A DNA stretch of 50,949 nucleotides from Bacillota bacterium. GTDB lineage: Bacteria > Bacillota > Clostridia > Christensenellales > Aristaeellaceae. The position numbers and the translations under genes are program-made. The notes below the pieces were generated by a model. That model was given only the letters and a program-made list of their open reading frames with translations, was not told where the DNA came from and ran no database searches. Positions 25,501 to 34,438 of this stretch are shown one piece after another. Each line of letters opens with the position of its first letter. The first letter of the stretch is position 1. Location of the stretch: contig JAEYOV010000024.1 of assembly GCA_023411395.1 (NCBI GenBank), forward strand, positions 1 to 50,949. Direction: 5' to 3'.

Positions 25501-28500
25501 GTAACGGGCAGCCATGGCCTGGGGCTGCTGATCCTCCTCCACCAGCATGGTGCAAAACGTAAGCTGCGCCCGGCCATGGGCGGGAAGCAGGAATTGGGTG
25601 CGCAAACTCATGCAGGGGTTGACCATGGCCCCCACCTTGCCCGATACAGTGCGCATGCTTTCCGTCATCTGACGGGGGGCACGGATGCTTCCGCCCCGGC
25701 CAAGGAAGGCACAGCGGTCCGATTGGGCCACGGTATGGATGAGGCTTACATCCGATCCCAGGGAATGCACCAGAATCCGGCGCGGATCGCTTCCATCCCT
25801 GGGCCTGCGGCGGGCGGAAAGGCCGTTCTTGCCGGCACGGTCCGTTTCGATGAACAGATTGCGGAAGGCCGGGTGGGCGGCGTCTGCCTTCTGGCCGCTC
25901 AAAGCCAGATCAAAGTAGCTGGCGGCTTCCAGCATCCGCTCCCTGTTGGAGCGGTTGACGATTTCCATCAGATGCAGCGCAGCTCCGTCCAGGGGGCTTA
26001 CAAAGCAGGAAAGCCGGCTTTCAATTCCAAGATGCGTTCTTGAAAATACCGCCTGGCCCGTTTCGAACACCGTTTCGCCGGGCAGATCCTGGGCGGTGGG
26101 CTGCCACAATACGTCCTCCTGGGCATCCCGCAAATAGAACTGTATGCCATCCTCGTCCCCGACCACGCCGCGGAAACGGGAAATCATCACCCCGTCCCTG
26201 GCCAGATACCCGCCACCCTGGGCGGTAACGCAAAGGGTGGTGCCGCCGCCATACAAAAGATGGGCATCCACTGGGAGGGTGTGGATGGCAGCCTGCCTTC
26301 TCGCGCACTTTGGCCCGGTGGGCATAAGGCGGGTCCGGGGCAAGCCTTTTCTTGGATGCAGCGCGTTGCGCGGTATTTTTTCCTGCAGCAAAAGGCCGTA
26401 GGCACGGGCGGCCGGCAGCGCGTCAAAATACTTCACCAGCGCGTTCTTGGATAAAAGGTTGCACAGCGCGCATAGCAGCATGCCCTGATGATGGCTCATA
26501 TGGCTGCGCACCAGCTCGAAGGTTTTGCCCTCGCCAATGCGGGAAAAATTGAAATCCGCAGCTTCAAAAAAGCCCAGATGGCTGTCCCAGCCCATGGACT
26601 TCATTCTCATCAGGTTTTGCCTGGCCTCCTCGGGGAACAAGGGCAGCGCAAGGCCGCTGGCGTAAGGCGCGATCACCCCTTCCGCCGGGATGTTGCCAAG
26701 GGCCAGCGCGGGGATGCCGAAGGCCTGGTACTGATAGTTGAGAGAGGGATCGAAGGCGTAGTAGCCGCTTTCGCTGACGCCCCACACGCCGCTTCGCGCG
26801 TGGTGCATCTGATTTTTTACCGCCCTGCGGCAGGCCGCGTCCAGCAGCGTGCCGCGGGTCAGGGGCAGGAGCAGGTTGGGCATCAGGTATTCAAACATGG
26901 TACCGCTCCAGGAAACCAGGGTGGGCTTGCCCCGTGCCTTGACCAGCGTGCGGCTCAGGCGGAACCAATGGCGGGGGGAAACCTGCCGCGTCATGACCGC
27001 CACGAAGCTTAAAAGCCTTGATTCGCTGGCCAGCAGGTCATAGCGGGAGTCGCCCGGCTCCTCCTCCCGCGTATCGATCCCTACATAGAACAGCTCCGCC
27101 TTGGGGTCATACAGCTTTTTGAAATTCATGGCGAGCGCCAGATCGTCCATCCTGCCGGACAGGCCTCTCAGCGACGCGTCCAGGGAGGCGGCCAGCGTGC
27201 GGATCACCTGGGCGCAACACATCAAACAGGCGGCCAGGTTGCCGCTGTCCACGGAAGAAACGTAGCAAGGCTTTAACGGCTCCAATGTTCTAGTGTCGTA
27301 CCAGTTGTAAAAGTGGCCTTCCCACAGGGGCAGCTTTTCCATGGTCGCGATGGTCTTTTCCATGCGGCGGGCCATCTCGTCCGGCTCCAAAAAGCCCAGC
27401 GTCTGGGCGGCTGCGCAGGACAGCAAATACAGCCCGATATTGGTAGGGGAGGTACGGTGGGCAAGCCCCTTTTCGGGGTGGATTTGAAGGTTGTCCGGTG
27501 GCAGGTAGTGGTCGGAGGAGGTGACGGTTTTCTCAAAATAACGCCAGGTGGACCGGGCCATATCCGTAAGCTGGCCCTTTTTCTCCTCCTCCAGATAAAG
27601 CTCCTGGTACAGGGGCGCGTCCAGCCACGGTGCGGCGAAGGGAAAGGCCAGCCACAATCCGGCGATGACCAGGCCGGGGACCATCCATCCTGCGGTCGCC
27701 GAGGCAACCGCCATGGCACCTCCCAGCACCCAGTGGGGCCACAGCCCGGAGGTATACGCGGATGCGCCGCTCTGTTCCGCCTGGGCGGCGGTTACCCACT
27801 GCAGCATATGCTTTCGGGAGAAAATGAGCCGGTAGGCCGTACGCAACACCGCATCCAGCAGCATTTGTATCTCATAGGGCAGCGTGCACAGCCTAACGAA
27901 AAACGCACCCAGCGGCTTCGGGTGAAAGAATGCGCCGGGATTTGGCAGGACAAGGAGCAGCAGCATCAAATAGGGCCTTCCCGAAACGGCGGCATAGAGC
28001 AGCAGACCGCCCAGAGCAGCGGGGACCAGGCTGCGGCGCAGGTTGTCCCAAATCTTGTGGCGGGAGAACCTCGTAAGGGGATTTTTTTGCATGCGGCCGC
28101 CCTGGGCCACGCTGGGGAACAGCCAGGGCAGAAGCTGCCAGTCGCCCCTTGTCCAGCGGTGCAGCCGCTTCATCCAGCTTCTTAAGGTGGCGGGCTGCCC
28201 GTCATACAAAGCAATGTCGTCCAAAAGCGCGCTGCCTGAAAGCTCTCCCTCCAAAAGGTCGTGACTCAAAATGGTGTTGGGGGCGATGCGCCCGTCCACC
28301 GCCTCCAGGAAGGCGGCCGGGTCATAGATGCCCTTGCCGGCAAAAGACCCGGCGTTGCACAAGTCCTGGTACAGGTCGCTGACGGCGGCGTTGTAGGGGT
28401 CCACGCCGCCCCGGCCGCCCAGGATGGCGGCCACGCGGGTATGCACCGTGTCCGCAGCCACCTCCATCCGCGGCTGCAGAATGCTTTTGCCGCGAAGCTT

Positions 28501-30375
28501 TCCATGGAATACCTGCCGCTTTTGCAGCGGGTGCAGGATCGTTCCTACCAGGCGGAGCGCGCTTCCGGGAGGCAAGATGGTATCGCTGTCCAAGGTGATG
28601 ACGTAGGCGTATTGATTGGCAAACTCCTCCGGAGGGCGGGAGGCGTACAGAAACACGTCCTCGACGGGCAGGTTCAGAAGCAGCCTGTTCAGCGCCTCCA
28701 GCGCGCCGCGCTTGCGCTCACGGCCCATGTATAATTTCTCCTGCTGGCTCAAGGTGCGGGCCCGCTGCAGGTAGGAAAAGCCGCCGCCAAATTCCTGGCA
28801 CAAAGCCTCAATGCCCGCTTTCGCGGTGGACAATATCTCCTGGTCACTGACCTGCTCTGCGGTGAGGCTGTCGGCAAAGTCCGCCAGAAGAAGGAAGTGC
28901 AGGTTTTCGTCTGGGTTGGCGTGCCGCAGGATCATCAGGTGCCGCACCATGGACATGGCCTGGGCGGCGCTTAATAATAGTGTCGGGCACACGATCAGCG
29001 TGCGCCACTTTTCGGGCAGGGCCTTTATCTCTATCCGGGGCAGCGTCCGCGGCGTGTGCAGGTGGCGGATGATCCTGCGCAGCGCCTGCCGCATGAGTTC
29101 GGACCAAAGCAATAAAAAAAGAGGCAGCAGGGGGAGGGGGATCATCATAAGATAGGAAACGTAAGCGCCCAGCGCGGCCCCTGACCACAGGGAGGTCAGA
29201 TACAGACCCCGGCTGTGACGGCGGAAGAATTGATGTTCCCGGACGGCGGAGCGGTTTGAGCCAAGCCGCTTCATCAGCGCGCCTTGCCCCGCGTCCATCA
29301 GGTAGTAGCCGATGTGCTGGTCAAGCGCGCCCTCCCCGCCTTCCTGGGCGCAGCCCACGGCAGCCCGGGCCACCAGGTTTTCGGGCAGGCGGCATTCCCA
29401 GGCAAAAAGCTGTACCCGGCGGCGGTACATGTCCCGGCTTTCGAAATCCATGGCAGGGTATACCTGGGCGGGATCCTGGCCCAGGATTTCATGGACGGGG
29501 TTCATGGCCTCCAGCGTCTCCCCCCAGGGGATCTGGGAAAGACGGCGGAGGGAGGTGATGGCGTTGCCCATCCACTGCCTGTCGCTTGTCTGGCGGATGT
29601 GCTCCTTTTCAACGATGCTGGATACCCTTAAATCCATCTCCGCCAGCTTTTCATCCAGCCATGAAAGGGCCTGGGCATCCTCCGTTTCCCGTAAAAGGGA
29701 CAGCAGCCTTTCCAGAAACGCGGTACTTTGGGGCGCGTTTTTAAACTGGCGGCGCGCCGCCTCCCGGTGCTTTCCCGTAAGGCGTGCCGCCCACAAGGGC
29801 GCGGCATCGCAATCCTTTTGCATGTCAATGCAGGATTTTGCCAGGCTGTCTACCAATTGCAGCAGCGTAATGTTAATGGCCAGCGGAAGCGACCACAATT
29901 CCGCCTGGGTGAGCGGCGAGGCCTGCTGCCAGGCGGATACCGCCGCCATCAGCTTGGGTGAATTCAAATGCGCATTGGTGTGGGAGATCAGCTCCTGGGC
30001 GAATTTTTGAATTCTGATTTCCCCGGTGGTAAGCCTGGGCAGCCGGGAGGCCCTTTTCCATTCCTGGCGTACCGACAGCAGCGCTTCTTCCAGCATTCTG
30101 GCGTTGTCGGTAAGCCATTGGGCGGCGGGCAGCAGGTTTTCCCTGTCCCGGCTCGTCAGCGCCTGCACCGTGGCCCGGAGCCTTGACAGCATGCGCATGG
30201 GCATTTGCAGCCTGCCGGTGCCCTTTGCCGTGACGGCGGTGGCGCAGGCTTGCAAATGACTATGGAGCCCCTCATCCAAAAGCACGTCCCGCAGTGTCCT
30301 GGGTCGCCGCCTGCGTTGCATCAATACTACCACCGCCAGCAGCAAAAGACCGAAAACTGCAATGCCTGCCTGCAT
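22519..30375 (-). CDS. Cyclic beta-glucan synthase-like protein (GT84 + GH94)
   Basis: This giant membrane protein has 2,618 residues from ATG 30375, which follows GGAGG; the frame stays open upstream but with poor start sites. Layout: one N-terminal helix, about 350 helical residues, two membrane helices near residues 400-430, a GT84 transferase core with LDSDT (about 595), HDLLEG and HRWTRGDWQ (about 740), further membrane helices (about 770-930), a glycoamylase-like domain with GHFYNWYDT (about 1018), then beta-sandwich and (alpha/alpha)6 GH94 domains ending with GGGDWNDGMNRVG (about 2300). In known homologues GT84 builds a linear beta-1,2-glucan and the remaining domains adjust and cyclise it. 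Monocistronic. Confidence 0.88.
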   Translation of the reverse strand: MQAGIAVFGLLLLAVVVLMQRRRRPRTLRDVLLDEGLHSHLQACATAVTAKGTGRLQMPMRMLSRLRATVQALTSRDRENLLPAAQWLTDNARMLEEALLSVRQEWKRASRLPRLTTGEIRIQKFAQELISHTNAHLNSPKLMAAVSAWQQASPLTQAELWSLPLAINITLLQLVDSLAKSCIDMQKDCDAAPLWAARLTGKHREAARRQFKNAPQSTAFLERLLSLLRETEDAQALSWLDEKLAEMDLRVSSIVEKEHIRQTSDRQWMGNAITSLRRLSQIPWGETLEAMNPVHEILGQDPAQVYPAMDFESRDMYRRRVQLFAWECRLPENLVARAAVGCAQEGGEGALDQHIGYYLMDAGQGALMKRLGSNRSAVREHQFFRRHSRGLYLTSLWSGAALGAYVSYLMMIPLPLLPLFLLLWSELMRQALRRIIRHLHTPRTLPRIEIKALPEKWRTLIVCPTLLLSAAQAMSMVRHLMILRHANPDENLHFLLLADFADSLTAEQVSDQEILSTAKAGIEALCQEFGGGFSYLQRARTLSQQEKLYMGRERKRGALEALNRLLLNLPVEDVFLYASRPPEEFANQYAYVITLDSDTILPPGSALRLVGTILHPLQKRQVFHGKLRGKSILQPRMEVAADTVHTRVAAILGGRGGVDPYNAAVSDLYQDLCNAGSFAGKGIYDPAAFLEAVDGRIAPNTILSHDLLEGELSGSALLDDIALYDGQPATLRSWMKRLHRWTRGDWQLLPWLFPSVAQGGRMQKNPLTRFSRHKIWDNLRRSLVPAALGGLLLYAAVSGRPYLMLLLLVLPNPGAFFHPKPLGAFFVRLCTLPYEIQMLLDAVLRTAYRLIFSRKHMLQWVTAAQAEQSGASAYTSGLWPHWVLGGAMAVASATAGWMVPGLVIAGLWLAFPFAAPWLDAPLYQELYLEEEKKGQLTDMARSTWRYFEKTVTSSDHYLPPDNLQIHPEKGLAHRTSPTNIGLYLLSCAAAQTLGFLEPDEMARRMEKTIATMEKLPLWEGHFYNWYDTRTLEPLKPCYVSSVDSGNLAACLMCCAQVIRTLAASLDASLRGLSGRMDDLALAMNFKKLYDPKAELFYVGIDTREEEPGDSRYDLLASESRLLSFVAVMTRQVSPRHWFRLSRTLVKARGKPTLVSWSGTMFEYLMPNLLLPLTRGTLLDAACRRAVKNQMHHARSGVWGVSESGYYAFDPSLNYQYQAFGIPALALGNIPAEGVIAPYASGLALPLFPEEARQNLMRMKSMGWDSHLGFFEAADFNFSRIGEGKTFELVRSHMSHHQGMLLCALCNLLSKNALVKYFDALPAARAYGLLLQEKIPRNALHPRKGLPRTRLMPTGPKCARRQAAIHTLPVDAHLLYGGGTTLCVTAQGGGYLARDGVMISRFRGVVGDEDGIQFYLRDAQEDVLWQPTAQDLPGETVFETGQAVFSRTHLGIESRLSCFVSPLDGAALHLMEIVNRSNRERMLEAASYFDLALSGQKADAAHPAFRNLFIETDRAGKNGLSARRRPRDGSDPRRILVHSLGSDVSLIHTVAQSDRCAFLGRGGSIRAPRQMTESMRTVSGKVGAMVNPCMSLRTQFLLPAHGRAQLTFCTMLVEEDQQPQAMAARYETPDDLKRARELAITQGLVSARYLAIDVAGQNLYGRLTGSLIYGGQPGASPDGPVPVSWQSLWGLGISGDLPVITVEIHKREHLPLARTILSAHAWWRIHGVWVDLVLLNCHGADYDQPVRDALRDLTASSHARELIGKPGGVHLLDRQALSPEVEKLLKAASRLNLSGEKGSLGAHFRTLQTSAKAPSILWKKEYHAFPIPVLPQVNRWQFNGYGGFTLPEGDYVIDLPKDVMTPAPWCNLLSSPGFGTLASESGPLFTYTGNSHHGRITRWPNDPVSPRPGEGLILRDEDTGALFSPCRWPLGEALAFRVTHSPGLTAIQGLGMGLETMLHIFSDAEYALSLRSLRLRNTGEGERIIRVCHFADFMLGESDRAGELTYAFAVSPLGVMAENPGFPGTAFLALADKSDTAASTVLSAGSFWGLGGKNAPMAMEREFLPLPEPGALGIVTAVIRLQPGQSTSLTFALGSAENREAAQKLISLLEKEGASKRLKGTQRYWASELTPVQVVLPSEGLNLMMNRWLPYQVRAARLYARAGFYQAGGAIGFRDQLQDMLALLNTRPEAVRAHLLLCAAHQFEEGDVQHWWHPPALGVRTRISDDLLFLPYVTAAYVETTGDNGVLFEHVPYLKGPQVPEGQEDWYGTPKESDFTETLLEHCLRAIRRVRLGAHGLPLMGGGDWNDGMNRVGEQKGESVWLGFFLCEVLRRFAPLTHKEVSGELYAFRKELMQNIEQHAWDGDWYLRAWYDNGKPLGSRESVGCQIDNLAQSWSVLAGANPFRCAKAVDSAWNMLYDSGWQLLKLLQPPFDGGENPGYIAGYLPGVRENGGQYSHAVPWMIWALLELNDKKRAWELTQAMLPMNHARTKQEADRYRVEPYVTVADIYVNPDQMGRGGWTWYTGSAAWLYVVTLEKLLGFEKRGDKVRLAPNVPPEWTEFTITCRNGRATYHLTASRETTGPVLDGEPLPGGWVPFQDDARIHEARFPIEGARAQEERE

Positions 30376-30634
30376 GTCTTTGAAATCCTCCACAAAAGAC
30401 GTGAAGGTAGTTTGCGCACAACAAGACAGATGCATGCAGATGCTGGTTCCTTTGTAAATGGAGGAGGGAGCATTTTCGCCGTATGGAAGAATGCGGACGG
30501 CCAAAAAACGTATCAGGCGGTGCGGCCATACACGGTTGATTTGCCAAGCGGCTCAAAGCCCGCCCAGCTTAAATCCCGGCTTCCGTGCGGCCATCCATAT
30601 CACGATCGTATTCAATTGAAACACAAATTTTTCT

Positions 30635-31531
30635 TCAGTCCTCCAGCATCGCCCACGCACGGTTGATCACGCGCTTTGTGCCGGCCAGCACCAGGTCGGC
30701 ATCCTCACCGTCCCATGGCTTGACTTCAAAGGACAGCACACAGGGGCGCTCCTTGCGCAGGAAGCCTTCCTCCTTCAGAACATGGAAAAAGTCAAGGAGC
30801 TCCCGCGTGTCATTGGCGCTGTCCGGAAACCCGAACCTGGGATGCATATCGCCGTAGGCTTCACAGCCCGGTTTTACGACCGCGTTGCCGATGTGAAAGT
30901 GGGTGATGTAGGGGCGCAGCGTTTGCACCACAAAGCGGGAGCTTTCATAGGTGGTTGGGAAATGACTCAAATCCACCAGCAGGCCAAAATTGTTGCAGCT
31001 TGTACGCATGTCGGCGGCGAACCGGGCGGCTAGGGGGGCGGGGCCGATCAGCGCGGCCTTATCAATGTCGTAATCAAACACTTCCAGTTCCACCGTCATG
31101 TTTTTAGCAGCGGCGTATTTGCATACGTTGCGGGTGGTTTTGAGAAGCTGCGCGTAGGCTTCCTCTTTGTGCTCCGGGGTCCATTTGCCGGCCAGGAAGG
31201 CGATGCCCGATGCGCCAAGGTACTCCGCCTCATCCACCGCTTCCAACAGTGTCGCTTCCGCTTTCTGGCGGCCCGCTTCGTCAAGGTCATTGGGGTTGAG
31301 CTTGGGCCCCAGCAGGCGGGGCTGCGCGCCGTAGCACACCTTCATATGGGATTGCCTCAGCATGTCTCTGGCCGTTTTGCGGGTTTCCTCGTCTGCAAAC
31401 CTGCCCACCTCAATGGCGTCGAAGAAATCGTCACAGGCGATTTTTTTAATGGAATCTAATATGTTATAGTCAGGGTGGCTCATCCACTGTATGGTCCCCA
31501 TTTGAAAATAGGCATGGATCGATTCTTTCAT
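30635..31531 (-). CDS. Sugar phosphate isomerase/epimerase-like TIM barrel
   Basis: This 298-residue protein has the xylose-isomerase-like (AP_endonuc_2) fold. Likely metal and catalytic residues appear in order: E148/E150 in VELEVFDYD, D187 and H190 in LVDLSHFP, H211/H213 in THFHIGN, and E269 in SFEVKPWDGED. It should act on a small sugar or polyol in the cytoplasm. SD GGGAGG precedes the ATG. It follows the AraC-type gene by about 130 bp on the same strand, so it may be the last gene of that transcript. The 259 bp between it and the glucan synthase hold no feature I can support. Confidence 0.82.
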   Translation of the reverse strand: MKESIHAYFQMGTIQWMSHPDYNILDSIKKIACDDFFDAIEVGRFADEETRKTARDMLRQSHMKVCYGAQPRLLGPKLNPNDLDEAGRQKAEATLLEAVDEAEYLGASGIAFLAGKWTPEHKEEAYAQLLKTTRNVCKYAAAKNMTVELEVFDYDIDKAALIGPAPLAARFAADMRTSCNNFGLLVDLSHFPTTYESSRFVVQTLRPYITHFHIGNAVVKPGCEAYGDMHPRFGFPDSANDTRELLDFFHVLKEEGFLRKERPCVLSFEVKPWDGEDADLVLAGTKRVINRAWAMLED

Positions 31532-31661
31532 TTGCGCTTTTCCTCCCTGTTGAAAACGAATTGGCAGAAAACTTCAAATATTAAGCCGGGGCCGTGCCTG
31601 GCCGGCGCATCATCCGCCAAGGGCATGCCCCCTGTCCAGGGTAATACCGCGGGGCCGCGCG

Positions 31662-32984
31662 CTATTTATCACCCTTGGATGAGGCCTGAGCGTGCTTGTC
31701 TTGTTTCAGATTTGGCATCAGAAACGATTTATAGGAGTGGGTGAAGTGATACACATCCCGATAGCCGACCTTCCGGCAGATCTCGCGAGGGGCGAAGAGG
31801 CCGGTCTGGAACAAAAGGCTTGCTTTTTCCATTCGCTGCTGCATAAGGTAATTTCCAAAATTCTGGCCGGTGGTTTTGCGGAACCACTCGCTGCAATAGC
31901 TCAGATTGATGTGATATCGCTTGACCAGTTCGCTCAGGCGTATATCACTGGTACAGTTTTCGGACACTTCGTTGAGCAGCGCCGCACATTGGGAACTCAA
32001 CTGGTTGCTTTTCTCCCACATGGGCTTAAAAAGCGGCAGGAACAGCAAGGTCAAGTGGGAGAAAAGGCTGTCCAGGCTTTCATGCTCCGCCACCAGCCTG
32101 GCAGGACTCAAAAAGCCTATTTTAACGGCCAGTGGGATCTGCTGGTCCATGGCCATAAGCAACAGGCGGTTATAGCATTGAGCAACATCCGCGATGCCGC
32201 AGCCTGCCCTGCACAGCGCGCCGGGCATTTCCTTCATACAGGAAATAAAATCATGGACGCGGTGGGTGCACAGCGCCTGCGATGCAGCGCCAAGCAACGG
32301 CCGCGTCCGATTAAAATCGGGCCCTATGGGAACATGGGCGCCGGGTTCCTGAGAAACAAATGCTTCCATCAGCGCAGCCTCGGCCATCCGGCATAGCTGC
32401 CGAAGGGGCATGCCCCGGTCCTGGCAGCAAACGCCGCTGTGGCCGCCGTTTACGCGATGATGTGCATTCAGCATGCCCAACACTTTATCAATGGCCAGGC
32501 CGGGGCCGGTCAGCAGCCAGTATTCCCGGCCGCCCTCTTGAAGGCTGTCCTGCCGAATTTCGCACGATGGCAGGAGCCTGTCCCCGGGAGAAGGCGTGCC
32601 CATGCACACCGCCACCGCCGGCCCGCACAGGTCAAGGCCGGATTGCAATGCCATGCGCATAATCGTCCGGCGAGCGCTGGAAGCCTTCACGGGCCAGGAC
32701 AGCACGCCCCACACGCCGGCGCGAAGGAGCGCCTGAAAGAAGCCGAAGGCCTGGTTGTCCGTCAGCACCAGCACGGGGCAGGATACGCCCGTCAATCGCA
32801 CAGAGGCCAGCCGGTCCAGAATGCCGGCCGGGTCATGCTCCGCGACCGCATCCAGTATCAGCGCGTCCTGCCCGGCGAGGTTCGGACTTTTCCTTCCAGG
32901 GCAAAGCTCCACCCTGGCCAGGCCTTCAAGGCAGGATGCCGCTTGTGCGGCTCTGGATTCCTCTCCCCAAAACAGGACGCGCAT
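31662..32984 (-). CDS. AraC-family regulator with degenerate receiver domain
   Basis: This 440-residue protein's first 115 residues are sized and placed like a response-regulator receiver, but the acidic pair and phospho-Asp context are missing (MRVLFWGEESRAA, ALILDAVAEHD), so phosphorylation is unlikely. The central 200 residues match the linker of YesN-type regulators. The C-terminal 100 are an AraC DNA-binding domain (LSELVKRYHINLSYCSEWFRKTTGQNF; second HTH ICRKVGYRDVYHFTHSYKSF), whose end lacks the usual SPxxYR-like tail. It starts 4 bp after the hydrolase-like gene and resembles the intact regulator at 41130. Confidence 0.85.
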   Translation of the reverse strand: MRVLFWGEESRAAQAASCLEGLARVELCPGRKSPNLAGQDALILDAVAEHDPAGILDRLASVRLTGVSCPVLVLTDNQAFGFFQALLRAGVWGVLSWPVKASSARRTIMRMALQSGLDLCGPAVAVCMGTPSPGDRLLPSCEIRQDSLQEGGREYWLLTGPGLAIDKVLGMLNAHHRVNGGHSGVCCQDRGMPLRQLCRMAEAALMEAFVSQEPGAHVPIGPDFNRTRPLLGAASQALCTHRVHDFISCMKEMPGALCRAGCGIADVAQCYNRLLLMAMDQQIPLAVKIGFLSPARLVAEHESLDSLFSHLTLLFLPLFKPMWEKSNQLSSQCAALLNEVSENCTSDIRLSELVKRYHINLSYCSEWFRKTTGQNFGNYLMQQRMEKASLLFQTGLFAPREICRKVGYRDVYHFTHSYKSFLMPNLKQDKHAQASSKGDK

Positions 32985-32988
32985 CGCT

Positions 32989-34275
32989 TTATTCCAGGTG
33001 GATGTCGTACATATCCATGGCTTCCGTTACGGCATCCAGCAGTTTGTTGGTGGAACCGTCGTAATGACCCAGGGAGAAACCATCCACGCCGACCTCACTC
33101 AAGGCCTGTATGCTGCGGTGAAGTATGTCGGGCGTGGCGTTGGGCCGTACGGCGAAGGCGGCCAGCAGCGGCTTGTCGTAACCGATGCCGCGACGGATCT
33201 TCAGGATCGTGGCGCGCTTGTAGGCAAAGTCGTCCGTTACTTCCCGCTGCTCGGTATAGTCGGAGTCCCGCACGGAATCAAGGTAAGGCGCTACCAGTTT
33301 GTAGTCAAGGCCCGCCAGCTCCGGGTACCGCAAATAGTTGTTGTAGCGGAATTCAACGCCGGGCTTCGCCTGCTTGATGCCGTTGTAGATGGTCTTCATC
33401 AGTTCGGTGATGGACTTGGCACGCATGTCAAGGAACTGGTACAGCGCGGGATATTCCAGCAGCAGGCCGGATTCCGTTATGTTGGAGCCCATCAGGCACT
33501 GGCCCTCGATGCAAACATCGTTGTTGAAGTACGGCGAGGCGGTGATGATGCGCTCCAGCTCCTTCAGGGAGGCGACCATGGCGTCCCAATCGTAGCCCAG
33601 GGAGACCGCCTTGTTCCGGCAGTGCTCGCAGAAGCAGCCGCCTTTGACAACACCCAGCAGCGCCGCTACCTTGGGGTCCATTTTATGGGGCAGGAACCAG
33701 GGTGTCTGCACGCTTTCGCCGGTGGCAAAGAGCATCATGCAGGTCTGGATAAAGTCCACATCATGGTTTTTGACCGTATCATAAAACAGGGCGCGCATGT
33801 ACTCCCGCACCTGGGGATTGTTGCAGCAGTAGTGGTTGCGGATGGGGTTGCCGTGAATGTCCCGCTGCAGCACGTCGGGATGCTCCTTCAGCGCCTTTTC
33901 ATAATCATAGAAGGTGTGGGAGATTTCAACGCCGGCCTTCAGCCCGCGCCTGCGTGCGCACTTTGTCAGCATGTCCAGCCAGTCGGTATCCTTCAAAAAC
34001 GCACGCTGGGAGAACTGGGGCTTGAGCTTTGTGTCCTTGAAGCTGTCCATGTCCATGCTGTAATAAACGCGGCTGTCCTCCGGGGCGTAGGATTTGGCGG
34101 CGTTGTGCTGCGTATAAAACAGGCTTGTCAGCGGCCGCTTTTCGTAATGCATGACGCCAACCAGATAGATGCTGTTGACTGCGGCATGCGCAGTAAGCTT
34201 ATCCACGATCTGATCGATGGGCTCATAATGCAGGTCCCAGGCATACAGGCTCGCGGCGATTTCTTTGATTACCAC
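32989..34275 (-). CDS. Uncharacterised TIM-barrel glycoside-hydrolase-like protein, copy 1
   Basis: This 428-residue protein is of no family I can name with confidence. Conserved blocks shared with the copy at 39858: YxWDxH (11-16), HxEKRPL (43-49), EDSRxY (66-71), TDWL (97-100), EISHT (117-121), LQRDI (136-140), GGCFCxxC (212-219), LEYPALY (273-279) and DxxYxEQ (near 337-343). The cysteine cluster could bind zinc as in some GH42/GHL-type barrels; E118 and E274 are candidate acids. GTG 34275 is preferred: GGGAGAG lies upstream and the start aligns with Met1 of copy 2. No signal peptide, so cytoplasmic. Confidence 0.8.
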   Translation of the reverse strand: MVIKEIAASLYAWDLHYEPIDQIVDKLTAHAAVNSIYLVGVMHYEKRPLTSLFYTQHNAAKSYAPEDSRVYYSMDMDSFKDTKLKPQFSQRAFLKDTDWLDMLTKCARRRGLKAGVEISHTFYDYEKALKEHPDVLQRDIHGNPIRNHYCCNNPQVREYMRALFYDTVKNHDVDFIQTCMMLFATGESVQTPWFLPHKMDPKVAALLGVVKGGCFCEHCRNKAVSLGYDWDAMVASLKELERIITASPYFNNDVCIEGQCLMGSNITESGLLLEYPALYQFLDMRAKSITELMKTIYNGIKQAKPGVEFRYNNYLRYPELAGLDYKLVAPYLDSVRDSDYTEQREVTDDFAYKRATILKIRRGIGYDKPLLAAFAVRPNATPDILHRSIQALSEVGVDGFSLGHYDGSTNKLLDAVTEAMDMYDIHLE

Positions 34276-34311
34276 AATACTCTCTCCCTTATTCATTTTT
34301 CTGCTGATTGT

Positions 34312-34340
34312 ATCATAGCCCGGTTTGTGCGGTGTGTAAA
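34312..34340 (-). promoter_or_regulatory. Promoter of hydrolase copy 1 / AraC / epimerase genes
   Basis: Minus-strand TTTACA, 17-bp spacer, TATGAT, 37 bp upstream of GTG 34275. It is flanked by the inverted repeat at 34319-34364. Confidence 0.65.
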
Positions 34341-34364
34341 TGGAGAAATCTCGGGCAAACCGGG
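34319..34364. promoter_or_regulatory. Inverted repeat around the hydrolase-copy-1 promoter
   Basis: CCCGGTTTG (34319-34327) and CAAACCGGG (34356-34364) are perfect 9-bp complements with starts 37 bp apart. One arm lies in the spacer next to the -10 box, the other upstream of the -35 box. It is a candidate operator for one of the two AraC-type regulators. Confidence 0.5.
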
Positions 34365-34390
34365 ACGAATTTGGTTACAAGCCCCGCTTC

Positions 34391-34420
34391 TTGACGCACG
34401 CACCGGTTGCTGCGTATAAT
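34391..34420 (+). promoter_or_regulatory. Sigma-A promoter of the sensor kinase gene
   Basis: TTGACG, 18-bp spacer, perfect TATAAT. The -10 ends only 18 bp before the ATG, so the predicted transcript starts in or beside the SD (GGGAGGTGAGG). Confidence 0.75.
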
Positions 34421-34438
34421 GGGCGGGAGGTGAGGCCA

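Noticed and set aside
32755..34419. Long plus-strand frame opposite barrel copy 1
   Set aside because: Antisense to a gene with a clear paralogue at 39858; translation has no recognisable motif.
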